Counted from the stretch's first letter, positions 9,724-18,198 are shown. The stretch: DNA of 64,000 nucleotides from Streptomyces capitiformicae (GCF_002214185.1 NZ_CP022161.1:10785957-10849956); one strand, 5' to 3'. Made by a program: numbers and translations. Notes: generated by a model from the letters alone, not told the origin.

Positions 9724-10608
9724 ATGGGAACGCCAGCGAGCATCCGCTCCGCCGAGCCGGTCTCCCAGGCCGACGCCGACGCCTGGCACGAGGTCGTCAC
9801 CGCGTCGATGGCCGAGGACCTGCCCGACGTACCCCCGCCGCCCCGCGCACAGGCGCACGCACGGCTCACCCGCCCGCGGCTGGGCACCAGGCTGCTGACC
9901 TGGTTCGCGTACCAGGACGACGGCCGGGGCCACAGCCGGGCGGTGGGCGCGGCGACCCTGTGTCTGTTCGACCGCGAGGGCCAGGAGCACCTGGCCGAGA
10001 TGGAGTTGTACGTACGCCCCGACGCGCGGCGCCGCGGCACCGGCACGGAGCTGCTGTCCGCCGTGGTCGCCGCGGCGGTCTCGGCGGGGCGCCGCAGCCT
10101 GATCGCAGAGGTACCCGCGTGCACCGCCGCCGAACTCTTCTGCGTACGGCGCGGCTTCCGTCATGCCCTGACGCTGCACCACCTCCTGCTGTCCCTGAGC
10201 GAGGTGCACCGCGGCTGGCTCGACGAACTGACCTCCGTCGAGCGCCCCGGCTACCGCGTGGCCGAGTGGAACGGCGCGGTGCCGGACGCACTCGCGGACG
10301 CCTTCGCCGACGCCAAGAGCGTCATGAACGACATGCCCACCGGCGACCTCGACCACGGCACGGTCGCCTGGGACGCCGAGCGGGTGCGCGCCATGGCGGC
10401 GGTCGTGGCCGGACGGGGCGACACACTGCTGACCGTCGCCGCGGTCCACGGTGACGGGACCGGCGACGGGGCCGCCGAGATCGCGGGCTTCACCGAGGTC
10501 GTGATCCCCGGCGGCACGGCGGCACGCGCCCAGCAGTACGACACCGCCGTCTGCTCGACGTCGAACGCGGTGAGGAGTTCTGCGGCGCCGTACCACTCGA
10601 CGCCATGA
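9724..10608 (+). CDS. GNAT-family N-acetyltransferase, 3' end replaced
   Basis: ATG 9724 is preceded by GAGGAGA. Residues 1-170 form a GNAT domain with the acetyl-CoA loop VRPDARRRGTGTELL. Residues 170-274 resemble the second GNAT lobe of tandem GNAT proteins, reaching AQQYDTAV, where the second acetyl-CoA loop (normally HRGRGLG) should follow. At about 10546 the sequence switches to a DUF5701 gene in another frame and the GNAT frame ends 21 residues later. The N-terminal lobe may still fold; the C-terminal lobe is incomplete. The substrate is unknown. Confidence 0.75.
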   Translation: MGTPASIRSAEPVSQADADAWHEVVTASMAEDLPDVPPPPRAQAHARLTRPRLGTRLLTWFAYQDDGRGHSRAVGAATLCLFDREGQEHLAEMELYVRPDARRRGTGTELLSAVVAAAVSAGRRSLIAEVPACTAAELFCVRRGFRHALTLHHLLLSLSEVHRGWLDELTSVERPGYRVAEWNGAVPDALADAFADAKSVMNDMPTGDLDHGTVAWDAERVRAMAAVVAGRGDTLLTVAAVHGDGTGDGAAEIAGFTEVVIPGGTAARAQQYDTAVCSTSNAVRSSAAPYHSTP

Positions 10609-10868
10609 CCACCATCGCCGTACGGGGGCGCACGCTCCTCACCATCGAGGAGGGCATCGCCCTCATCACCCACTTCCCGCAGGTCCTGGTGAAGAACAAG
10701 TGCTTCTCGCTCGGCGGCTCCCGGAGCGGCGACCGTCGCGTACCCGCCATCTGGATCAGCCAGAAAGCTCCCAAGCTGGGCTGGTGCTGGGAGGGCAACC
10801 CGCACACCTGGCTCGGCATGGCTTCCGCCGACGACCTGCGCGCCACCACCGGGAACGCCGGCGCCTGA
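10548..10868 (+). pseudogene. DUF5701 family protein, C-terminal half only
   Basis: The frame begins LLDVERGEEFCGAVP, which is internal to DUF5701 proteins, and continues through LVKNKCFSLGGSRSGDRR and APKLGWCWEGNPHTWLG, all hallmarks of the family, to a natural-looking stop at 10868. The N-terminal half is missing and the GNAT gene abuts directly at about 10546. Possible internal start: ATG 10605. A strong terminator follows at 10894. Confidence 0.72.
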
Positions 10869-10893
10869 CGGAACACAGCGCGACCCAGCGCTT

Positions 10894-10924
10894 CGGGCCG
10901 GGCCGTCGGCGATGGCCCGGCCCG
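10894..10924 (+). terminator. Rho-independent-type hairpin after the DUF5701 remnant
   Basis: Arms 10894-10904 and 10914-10924 are perfect 11-bp complements of G/C around a 9-nt loop, 26 nt after the stop codon at 10868. Confidence 0.75.
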
Positions 10925-11018
10925 CCCACGGGTACGGACGGCGACCCCACTTCTCGGCTTATTGCGGTCGGCATGAGCGCACACAGGTCAGCAGCCATGC
11001 AGCCGCCCAAGCGCCGTC

Positions 11019-11046
11019 GCTTCCCGAGCTGAGAGCGCGAGTTCGA
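11019..11046 (+). repeat. Partial tRNA-Gly copy (anticodon arm to T loop)
   Basis: 27 of 28 nt match the tRNA-Gly(CCC) gene from the anticodon loop (CTTCCC) through the anticodon 3' strand, variable region and start of the T loop. Similarity ends abruptly on both sides. It is a third tRNA-Gly-derived segment in the window, besides 5319 and the intact gene at 29569, and fits a decayed attachment site. Confidence 0.6.
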
Positions 11047-11051
11047 AGAGT

Positions 11052-11095
11052 CGAGCAGCAGGCCGCCCGCGGTGTCGTGGGCGGCCTGCTGCTCG
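11052..11095 (-). terminator. 17-bp-stem hairpin terminator of the GH43 gene
   Basis: Arms 11052-11068 and 11079-11095 are perfectly complementary over 17 bp with a 10-nt loop, 23 nt beyond the GH43 stop codon at 11118. Confidence 0.8.
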
Positions 11096-11117
11096 GGTTG
11101 GTTGTGCTGGCTGTTTG

Positions 11118-12971
11118 TCAGCTTTCTTCGGCGCCGTCCGCCGTGGAGGACCCGGCGACGTCGAGGACTTTGCCGCTGTGGAGGCAGGTGATGGTGTGGT
11201 AGCCGTCCGAGGTGGACTGGAAGGCCCAGTGCTGGTTCGGTTTGCCGTTGTCGGGCCACTGGATCACGGCGGCGCCGTCCGCGTTCGAGGCGCGGTAGAC
11301 GTCGGCGACCTTGCCGCTGCGCACGCTGACGCATGTGTAGGCCCTGGTGGGGGCGATGGTGTACTGCACCGAGTCGATGTCGACGTGGCCGGTGCCGCCC
11401 GGGTTGTAGGTGTAGAGGCCGACCCGGTCACCGCGGTAGCCGCCCCAGGTGAGCTGGTAGGTGCCGCCCACCTGCGTGAACGAGCTCCCGTCGAGGCTGT
11501 AGGAGAAGCGGCTGACCCCGTTAACGTCCCAGGAGGTGCGCAGCCACACGGCGTTCTGCGTGATGACCGCGCCGCTGGTCAGGGTGCCGCCGGCGTTGTG
11601 CTCGATCGTGGTGGTGGTTCCCGAGCGCCGCACGCCCAGTCCGGCGTAGGTGGCGGCGTAGTGGCACAGCCCGGCGTGCTGGCCGTCGGCGAGGCCGGCC
11701 AGTTCGAGGCGGACGGTCACCGTCGCGCCGCCCGCGGTGCGCAGCACTCGTTGGGTGAGGGTGTTGCCCACCTTCATCAGGTTGTCCCCGGCCAGCGGTG
11801 CGAACGCCTTCAGCCGCAGATAGCCGGGGCGTTCGGTCAGCGACCAGTAGCCCGCGCGGGGTTGGTAGTACCACTCCCACTGCGGCTTGAGGCGGGTGTC
11901 GGTGAACGAGTCGCTGGTCACGACGGCGGGCAGCGCGTCGACGGGGAGGCCGGGGGTGCCGGCGGCGGGCAACTGGCCCGTCCACGCCATGGTGCCGATG
12001 CCGTCCGAGCCCACCGTGCCGATGATCGGCCAGCCGTCCACCCAGGTCACCGGCAGCAGGGACAGCACGCGCCCTTCCCAGCCGCCGTGGCCGTGGTGGG
12101 TCACGAAGTACCAGGCGCCGCCCGGGGTCTGCACCAGCCCACCCTGGTTGGGCTCGCGGTCCACCGAGGTGTTGACGTGCAGCAACTGCCTGGTCTCGAA
12201 CGGGCCGTAGAGGCTGGAGCCGCGGTTCATCATGAGCACCCGGCCCTCGGACTTCACCTCGCTGAACAGGTGGTAGTAGACACCGTCGATCTTGTACAGC
12301 TTGCTGGCCTCGCTGCGTGAGGACTGGTGGATGACCGTGGACGGGCCGATGAGCGACCTGCCGTCCGCGGACAGCTTGAACAGATGTATTTTGTAGCCGT
12401 CCGCGTAGTGGGTGGTGACCAGGTAGCCCTGGCCGTCGTCGTCCCAGAACGGGCACACGTCGTTCCAGCCCGAGGTGCGCCACATCGAGTGCAACGGCTC
12501 CCACGGCCCGGTCGGCGACGGGGCCGACGTCATGAAGAAGCCCTCGTCGGGCGTGTTGAAGTACACCCAGTACCGGCCCGCGTGGTGGCGGATGGCCCCG
12601 GCCCACACGCCACGGCCGTAGCGGTTCATCCGGTCCCAGTTCAACTCCGGCCCGATACGGGTGACATCGTCGACCGCGCCGCCGAGCGTCCGCCAGTTGA
12701 CCAGGTCCTTCGAGTGCAGGACGGCCATACCGGGCGAGTACCCGAACGTACTGGTGATGCCGTAGTAGTCGGACCCGACCCGGATGCAGTCCCAGTCACT
12801 GAGGTCGCCGGGGATGATCGGGTTGACGTACGTGCCGTCGCCCTGATCGCCCCACGTTGTGGCCGGAAATGAGTCTGCCGCCGCCCTGCTCGCCGGCAGC
12901 AGGCCCGGCAACACGAGCGCCCCGGCACCGACCGCGGCGAGCCGGCCGAGCTGTCTTCTGGTGATGTCCAC
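11118..12971 (-). CDS. Secreted GH43 family glycoside hydrolase with a shortened ricin-type lectin domain
   Basis: GTG 12971 is preceded by GAGGA. The product starts with a Tat-like signal (TRRQLGRLAAVGAGALVLPG). The GH43 five-bladed propeller follows: TYVNPIIPGDLSDWD holds the general-base Asp, then HSKDLVNW, RYWVYFNTPDEG and the later blades, to about residue 330. A beta-sandwich GH43 C-terminal module runs to about 545. Likely substrates are xylan or arabinan side chains. The ricin-B domain has only about one and a half of the three QxW repeats (NQHWAF) and stops at DGAEES. Normal copies continue for about 60 more residues, so the lectin domain is truncated, yet a strong terminator lies immediately downstream. 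A palindrome upstream suggests repression. Confidence 0.88.
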   Translation of the reverse strand: MDITRRQLGRLAAVGAGALVLPGLLPASRAAADSFPATTWGDQGDGTYVNPIIPGDLSDWDCIRVGSDYYGITSTFGYSPGMAVLHSKDLVNWRTLGGAVDDVTRIGPELNWDRMNRYGRGVWAGAIRHHAGRYWVYFNTPDEGFFMTSAPSPTGPWEPLHSMWRTSGWNDVCPFWDDDGQGYLVTTHYADGYKIHLFKLSADGRSLIGPSTVIHQSSRSEASKLYKIDGVYYHLFSEVKSEGRVLMMNRGSSLYGPFETRQLLHVNTSVDREPNQGGLVQTPGGAWYFVTHHGHGGWEGRVLSLLPVTWVDGWPIIGTVGSDGIGTMAWTGQLPAAGTPGLPVDALPAVVTSDSFTDTRLKPQWEWYYQPRAGYWSLTERPGYLRLKAFAPLAGDNLMKVGNTLTQRVLRTAGGATVTVRLELAGLADGQHAGLCHYAATYAGLGVRRSGTTTTIEHNAGGTLTSGAVITQNAVWLRTSWDVNGVSRFSYSLDGSSFTQVGGTYQLTWGGYRGDRVGLYTYNPGGTGHVDIDSVQYTIAPTRAYTCVSVRSGKVADVYRASNADGAAVIQWPDNGKPNQHWAFQSTSDGYHTITCLHSGKVLDVAGSSTADGAEES

Positions 12972-12992
12972 GATTTCTGTCCTCGGATAGGA

Positions 12993-13010
12993 GCCAATAC
13001 GTGTATTGGC
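12993..13010 (-). promoter_or_regulatory. Operator-like palindrome upstream of GH43
   Basis: GCCAATAC-GT-GTATTGGC: two perfect 8-bp arms with a 2-bp centre, starting 22 nt upstream of the GTG start. The size and position fit a repressor site. The sequence differs from the GAAGCGCTTC-type sites of the neighbouring esterase, so a different regulator is likely. Confidence 0.6.
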
Positions 13011-13047
13011 GGTGTTTCGACGCGAGTAAGCGGTGGTGGAGGCTTGC

Positions 13048-13086
13048 AGGGGCGGTGCCGGCCCGCTTTTCGCCGGCACCGCCCCT
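13048..13086 (-). terminator. 15-bp-stem terminator after the beta-helix gene
   Basis: Arms 13048-13062 and 13072-13086 are perfectly complementary around a 9-nt loop containing TTTT, downstream of the stop at 13173 on the minus strand. Confidence 0.8.
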
Positions 13087-13172
13087 CAGGTCCTTTGCCT
13101 CCCTCCGTCCGCCTCAGCAGCAGCACACCGAGGCGGCTGAGCGAGGTGTGTGCGGCCGGGGCGCGGAGAGGA

Positions 13173-16100
13173 TCAGTCCACGTTCACAGCTCGCCAGAGC
13201 TGGCTGTCGGCGTTCGTGTCCGTCGTCTGCACGAGCTGAGCGCCTGCTGTCGTCGACGAGCCGGAGACCGAGAGCAGCTTGCCGCTGTTCACGTTCCTGA
13301 TCTTGTAGTAGCCGTTTCCTGCGGCGATCAGTGTCCAGCGCTGGTCCGCACTGTTGTTGGCGGTCTGCTGGGTGATGGTCGCGCCGTCCGCGGTGGACCC
13401 GCTGGTAACGCCCAGCGGCAGACCGCTGTTCTGGTTGACGATCTCGTAGCTGCCGTCCCCCACCGCGACCCACCGCCAGCGCTGGTTCTGCGCTCCGGTG
13501 TCGTTCCACTGGACGACGTTCGCCCCGGCGGAGAGCGATCCGCCCGAGACGTCGATCGCCTTGCCGCCGTTCTTGTTGAGGACCTTGTAGAACGCGTTCT
13601 TCGCGGGGAAGGCGATGGAGGCGAACGCGTCCAGCGCGCAGACGGTGTTGGAAGAGGACGCGTTCTTCGTGCCGGTGCACACGACCTTGATCGTGTGGGG
13701 ACCCGCGGCGAGATCCGTCTTCTCGAACAGCGGCACCTGCTTCGTCACCGTCGAGGCATAGGCGTCGATGCCCGACTGCGCCAGGGCGCCGTCGATGTAG
13801 ACGTCGACCTTGCCCATGTTCGGCTGCTTCATGCTCAGGTAGCGAATGCCCGTGCCGGTGAACGAGTACTGGACGTAGTCGCCCGCCCTGCTGGTGAACC
13901 TCTCGGATCCCCTGAAGTCCTGCGAGTCGTTCCAGTTCGACCAGCCGGAGGAGTAGGTGAGAGAGGAGTCCTTGTCGTCGACGTAGGCCCATCGCTGCCG
14001 CACGAGCGACTTCGACGCGGCCGATGCGCTCCCCTGGGCGTCCACGACGTAGAGGCGGTAGTCGCCGACCGTCGGCGGGACAGTGATGGTCGTCGCGGTT
14101 CCGGCTGCCTTCGTCATGGTGGGGCCGACGGCGAACGTCGTCGTACCGGAGGGAGCCAGCCAGAGAGTCCTGGTCCCGTCACCGATGCTGCGGACGGGAA
14201 TGGACGACACGCCCTTGCCGGTGAACGTGCTCGCGGGCAGGGCGTAGTCCTGCAGGCCGAGGCTGCTCCGGGGGACGATGTCCTTGTAGGCGTCCTCCAG
14301 GCCCGCGTTCACGGCGATGTTGTACGCCGGTGACGGCCACACGTTGTCCGCGTACGCGCGCACGTCCTCGATGGTGCTGTTCGGGACCCTCTTGTCGAAG
14401 ATCTTGTTGACGGTGCCGTAGGTGTTGGTGATGCTCAGGTCGTGCTGCCGGCCCCACGTGCCGGAGTGAATGGTGGATCTGAGGTCCTTGTCCACGTCGA
14501 GCACATTGTCGTGGTAGTTGATGTAGGCGGAGCCTTCATCGGGGTGGAGTCCGTACTTGTGGCCGGCCGGAACACCCTGGATGTGGTTGTCGCTGATCTC
14601 GGTTCCCGGCTGGCTGCCCAGCGTGTAGATGGGTCCGGCGTCGCTGAGCACTTGCATCGTGTCGACGATCTCGTTGTACCTGATGGTGTTGTTCTTCGCC
14701 GTGGTGGTCGGCACGCCGGGTCGGATCGAGTTCGCCGAGCCGTCGAAGTTCCACCATCCCCAGCCGAGGGTGATGCCCGCCCACGGGGACTTCTCGATCC
14801 GGTTGTGCTGCACGGACAGTGCTTCGACGAAGTACGCCGACACGGGGTTGGACCCCTGGAACAACACCGCGCTGTCGTAGAGGTAGTTGTTCGTGATCGA
14901 GATGTTCTTGCAGACTCCCTCGACGTTCACCGGGTACTTCTCGTTGTTGGTCGAGGTGTAGTCCCCGACGTACACGTGCTGGGGGTGCCCCACGGTCACG
15001 GCGGATCCGGCTATGTCATTCGTGACGTTGCCGGTCAGCTGCGAGTCCGTCACGTCGTTGACCATGTGGATTCCGTCGGCGCCGGTGTGCCGCACCGTGT
15101 TGCGCCGCAGGACGATTCCGTCGGCGTTCTCGATCTGGATGATTCCCGGCGGCAGGTCGACGTTGCGATAGGTGTAGGCGTGGAAGTTCTTCCTCGCGTA
15201 CACCTTCGAGCCGGCGTTGCCCTGCTGGCCCTGCCGGAAGACGGAGCCCGCGACGTTGGTCAGGTTCCAGTCGGAGTGTTCGACGGTGAGCCCGGAGAAC
15301 GTGATGTTCCGCGCGTGGTTGGTCGTGGACGTGCCGGCGATCTTGATGAGGGTGGACACGTTGTCCGGCGCGAACACCTGCGCCGACGTCATGTCCTCCG
15401 AGCTGGACTTGTAGTAGTAGACGAGGTGGTTGGTCTTGTCGAAGAAGAACTCGCCCGGCTGGTCCAGGAACTCGTAGGCGTTCATGAGGGTGTGGGTGCC
15501 GCCGGGGTTGAAGTTGCCGTTCGGCGGACCCTGGGCGATGGCAGCTCCCGGCTGCTGGAACAGAGCCACGCGATTGGCTCCGTCCGAGCTCGTGGTGATC
15601 TGACGGACTCCCACGATGGCCGTGGTCCAGGTCGTCGCCGACTTGATCTCGACGTCGTCCTGGTTGGAGGCTACCGCGGGCAGATCGGCGGGGCTGTACT
15701 TGGCTCCGTCGCAATGCGAACCCGACTCCCAGGCCCAGGGAGCCTGACCGGCCGTGACGGTGTAGGTGCCGTAGCATCCGGCCGAGGTGATCGTCTTCGA
15801 GGCCATCTGGGCGCGCTTGTCGTTGACGTAGAGCGCGCGGAGCTTGTTGTCGCGGTTCAGCGGGGCCTTCCAGATGTTCCCGCTGTGCTGTGTCCAGCCG
15901 GTCACCTTGACACCCCCGTTCAGGACGGGCTTCTCGTCCTGGTAGGCGGCGTACACGACACGGTGGCCGTTCGTTCCGGAGTCGGCCGGCGTGAAGTCGA
16001 TCGTGCTGCTCACCCGGTAGTTGCCACCGCGGAGATAGACGTTGATGTCTCCGGTCATGTCGTCGTTGACCGTGCGCACGACGTCCCGTGCGCGCTGCAG

Positions 16101-16283
16101 GGTCTTGAACGGCGCGGTGATCGTCCCGGCGTTGGCGTCGTTGCCGTCGGGGCTGACGTAGTACGTCGCCTGGGTCGCGGCCGAGGCCGGGGTCGGCGTC
16201 GTGATGGATGTCAGCAGCGCGGCGGGGAGAGCCATCGCGATCACTGCTGACAACTTGCCGATGGCGGAGGTGACGGGCTTCAT
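13173..16283 (-). CDS. Secreted right-handed parallel beta-helix protein with ricin-type carbohydrate-binding domain
   Basis: ATG 16283 follows GGAGGGG at good spacing. A Sec signal peptide (residues 1-38, MALPAALL then ASAA) precedes TYYVSPDGNDANAGT, the typical opening of beta-helix polysaccharide-active proteins. Helix coils continue to about residue 610 (repeated NNxI and ITNNYLYDS-type turns). About 640-760 holds an Ig-like segment, about 770-890 a jelly-roll-like module (YVQYSFTGTGIRYL), and the last about 130 residues a complete ricin-B domain with three QxW repeats (NQRW, DQRW, SQLW). Such proteins act on plant or microbial polysaccharides; the exact family (for example GH141-like or lyase-like) cannot be fixed by eye. 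A LacI-like palindrome lies just upstream. Confidence 0.85.
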   Translation of the reverse strand: MKPVTSAIGKLSAVIAMALPAALLTSITTPTPASAATQATYYVSPDGNDANAGTITAPFKTLQRARDVVRTVNDDMTGDINVYLRGGNYRVSSTIDFTPADSGTNGHRVVYAAYQDEKPVLNGGVKVTGWTQHSGNIWKAPLNRDNKLRALYVNDKRAQMASKTITSAGCYGTYTVTAGQAPWAWESGSHCDGAKYSPADLPAVASNQDDVEIKSATTWTTAIVGVRQITTSSDGANRVALFQQPGAAIAQGPPNGNFNPGGTHTLMNAYEFLDQPGEFFFDKTNHLVYYYKSSSEDMTSAQVFAPDNVSTLIKIAGTSTTNHARNITFSGLTVEHSDWNLTNVAGSVFRQGQQGNAGSKVYARKNFHAYTYRNVDLPPGIIQIENADGIVLRRNTVRHTGADGIHMVNDVTDSQLTGNVTNDIAGSAVTVGHPQHVYVGDYTSTNNEKYPVNVEGVCKNISITNNYLYDSAVLFQGSNPVSAYFVEALSVQHNRIEKSPWAGITLGWGWWNFDGSANSIRPGVPTTTAKNNTIRYNEIVDTMQVLSDAGPIYTLGSQPGTEISDNHIQGVPAGHKYGLHPDEGSAYINYHDNVLDVDKDLRSTIHSGTWGRQHDLSITNTYGTVNKIFDKRVPNSTIEDVRAYADNVWPSPAYNIAVNAGLEDAYKDIVPRSSLGLQDYALPASTFTGKGVSSIPVRSIGDGTRTLWLAPSGTTTFAVGPTMTKAAGTATTITVPPTVGDYRLYVVDAQGSASAASKSLVRQRWAYVDDKDSSLTYSSGWSNWNDSQDFRGSERFTSRAGDYVQYSFTGTGIRYLSMKQPNMGKVDVYIDGALAQSGIDAYASTVTKQVPLFEKTDLAAGPHTIKVVCTGTKNASSSNTVCALDAFASIAFPAKNAFYKVLNKNGGKAIDVSGGSLSAGANVVQWNDTGAQNQRWRWVAVGDGSYEIVNQNSGLPLGVTSGSTADGATITQQTANNSADQRWTLIAAGNGYYKIRNVNSGKLLSVSGSSTTAGAQLVQTTDTNADSQLWRAVNVD

Positions 16284-16314
16284 CGTCTGCCCCTCCTGTT
16301 GGTTCGGACGGTCG

Positions 16315-16326
16315 TGAACGCGTTCA
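16315..16326 (-). promoter_or_regulatory. LacI-type palindrome upstream of the beta-helix gene
   Basis: TGAACGCGTTCA is a perfect 12-bp palindrome with central CpG, 32 nt upstream of the start codon. Its shape fits LacI-family operators that control glycoside hydrolases in actinobacteria. Confidence 0.6.
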
Positions 16327-16631
16327 TGTGGCGGCTCCGGGGTGTTGTCAGTGCGGTTGGAGGGAATCTTCATCGCCCGGCCCTTGAGCGTCCCGAGTGC
16401 TCAGGGGCGTCGGTGAGTGGCACAACGTCGCGGATGGTGGAGGGGCCTCGCAGCGGCAGAGGCGGTGCGGGCTTTGCTCACGACGGACACGGAGTGGCCT
16501 GTGTAATCGCTCGGGCGGGCGGCAGAGGACGGTCGTGGCGCCGGCGGTGAGCGCGTTGATCGTGTCCGCTACGAGGTCGTGGAGCAGTTCGTCCACGGCG
16601 GCTGCCCCGTGGTGGTGGTCGCTCTTGTCGA

Positions 16632-16935
16632 TCAGCGGCATGGGGAACTCCCCCCGCGAGGGCCGTCATCATGTGCCGCGGACCGCCCGGCGGGCACGGG
16701 ACGGTCGGCGGTGCCCTGGGTATCGCTGGTGAGGAGGACGTCGGGCCTGATCAGCCCTCGGCATCTGAGGTCGTCCCAGAGCTCCCGGGGTACGGCGCTT
16801 CGCTGGAGTTCCACATTCCGTGCCACCTCTGCGCGGTCGCGCATGCCGAGGGTGACGTTGATGATACTGGGGTGGGTGTGCGGGAAGGCGATCGCTGCGG
16901 CGGGCAGGGTGGTGCCGTGCGCCTCGCAGATCTGG
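16632..16935 (-). pseudogene. Aldo/keto reductase C-terminal fragment (aldose dehydrogenase type)
   Basis: In this frame the sequence reads AHGTTLPAAAIAFP, INVTLGMRDRAEVARNVELQ and LWDDLRCRGLIRPDV, the C-terminal hallmark of the D-threo-aldose (L-fucose) 1-dehydrogenase group of aldo/keto reductases. The whole N-terminal barrel with the catalytic Asp-Tyr-Lys-His is missing. The fragment starts exactly where the esterase ricin domain stops, in another frame. It is the 3' relic of a sugar-catabolic gene, fitting the surrounding polysaccharide block. Confidence 0.75.
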
Positions 16936-18013
16936 GCTGGTTCGTGCCGCCGTTGCAGTCCCAGATCTGCGTCTGGGTGCCGTTGGTCTGCGAAAAGCCG
17001 GGCACGTCAAGGCACTTGCCGGAACCGGTGGCGCGGACCGGACCCGTGGTGGTACCGCCGGAGCCGTCGAGTCCGAAGAATGCGATGGCCCGGGCCGCCA
17101 TGCCGCTTTCGGGCAGGCTGTGCCCGACACCCTGGAAGCTGTTCGCCTCGACCGGTGCCTGCGCGCCGGCGGAGCCGTAGCGGGTGCGGGTCCAGTTGGA
17201 CTGCGGGGAGTCGGTGAAGACCGGGGTCTGGCTCACCCCGAGCACGTTGGTCCACTGCTTGATCTCTTCACCGAAGTTCGCGTAGTACAGCGCGTCGTCC
17301 TCGGTACCGTGCCACAGCTGCATCCGCGGCCGGGGGCCCGTGTACCCCGGATAGGCATTCCGGACGAGGTCACCCCACTCCTGCGGGGTCTTGCTGATCT
17401 TGCCGGTGGCGCAGTCGCTGTTCCAGCCGGAGCCGTCGGTGGTGGCGAAGCAGCCGAACGGCACTCCGCTGAACGCCGCCCCGGCCTTGAACAGGTCGGG
17501 GTACGCGCCGAGCATGACATTGGTCGTCATCGCGCCGGACGAGGCGCCGGTGACGTAGACCCGGCCGGCGTCGGCGTTCATGTTCTGCACGGTGTACCGG
17601 ACCATCTGGGCGATGCTCGTGGGGTCGCTGCCCCCGTCGTGCTTGAGCGCCTGGGGCGAGGAGACGTCGAAGCACTGCCCGCTGACGTTCGCGTCCGGGT
17701 AGACGACGATGAACCCGTGCTGGTCGGCCAGGCGGGCGAACTCCGTGTTGGAGTAGAAGGTGGGCCCCGTGCCGGTGCAGTAGTGCACTGCCACCAGCAC
17801 CGCCGGGCGTGCCGGAGCGCTGTCAGGCTTGTAGACGTACATCCGCAGGTTTCCGGGGTTGCTGCCGAAGTTGGTCACCTCGGTCAGTGACGCGGCCGAC
17901 GCGGTGGTGGCCGAGGTGCCGGTCAGTCCGAGCGCCGCTATCAGCGGCGAGATCGCCATCAGCAGTGCTACCAGTACATCTCTGACGCTTCTCTTTTTGG
18001 ACTTCCGGGACAT
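16751..18013 (-). CDS. Secreted CE1-type esterase (PHB depolymerase / acetylxylan esterase family), 3' end chimeric
   Basis: ATG 18013 follows AAAGGA. Signal peptide: residues 1-41 (basic SRKSKKR, hydrophobic stretch, ASA). The catalytic domain shows the nucleophile elbow GASSGAM near residue 146, HYCTGTGPTF before it, and the terminal GVGHSLP (His). This is the poly(hydroxybutyrate) depolymerase-like family that includes acetylxylan and feruloyl esterases. After a short linker a ricin-B domain begins (GKCLDVPGFSQTNGTQTQ, IWDCNGGTNQ) and is cut at about 16937, where the tail of an aldo/keto reductase gene is joined out of frame. The last about 60 residues are therefore junk. Two identical operator-like palindromes lie upstream. 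Confidence 0.85.
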   Translation of the reverse strand: MSRKSKKRSVRDVLVALLMAISPLIAALGLTGTSATTASAASLTEVTNFGSNPGNLRMYVYKPDSAPARPAVLVAVHYCTGTGPTFYSNTEFARLADQHGFIVVYPDANVSGQCFDVSSPQALKHDGGSDPTSIAQMVRYTVQNMNADAGRVYVTGASSGAMTTNVMLGAYPDLFKAGAAFSGVPFGCFATTDGSGWNSDCATGKISKTPQEWGDLVRNAYPGYTGPRPRMQLWHGTEDDALYYANFGEEIKQWTNVLGVSQTPVFTDSPQSNWTRTRYGSAGAQAPVEANSFQGVGHSLPESGMAARAIAFFGLDGSGGTTTGPVRATGSGKCLDVPGFSQTNGTQTQIWDCNGGTNQPRSARRTAPPCPPQRSPSRTPTPVSSTSPSACATAQRWHGMWNSSEAPYPGSSGTTSDAEG

Positions 18014-18061
18014 TGGCGGCGTCCTTTCTGGATCCGGCGCGGCCGGGGGAATGACCGACTG

Positions 18062-18076
18062 GTGAAGCGCTTCGAC
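18062..18076 (-). promoter_or_regulatory. LacI-like operator, proximal site of the esterase gene
   Basis: GTGAAGCGCTTCGAC contains the perfect 10-bp palindrome GAAGCGCTTC (18064-18073), 51 nt upstream of the esterase ATG. The same 15 bases recur at 18184. Central CGCG/GCGC palindromes of this kind are typical for LacI-family repressors of carbohydrate genes. Confidence 0.7.
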
Positions 18077-18183
18077 GCTCCCATTGACCCGGATGTGGTG
18101 TCAATGCCTGGGTGAGAAGCAAGGTCACGTTGCCTTCATGCTCCTTGTTTCACAAGAGACTTCTCATTGACTTGAGCCGCCAG

Positions 18184-18198
18184 GTGAAGCGCTTCGAC
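18184..18198 (-). promoter_or_regulatory. LacI-like operator, distal site of the esterase gene
   Basis: An exact second copy of GTGAAGCGCTTCGAC, 122 nt from the first, with its palindrome at 18186-18195. Paired sites would allow DNA looping or cooperative repression. The site could also serve a divergent promoter for the gene at 18298. Confidence 0.68.
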
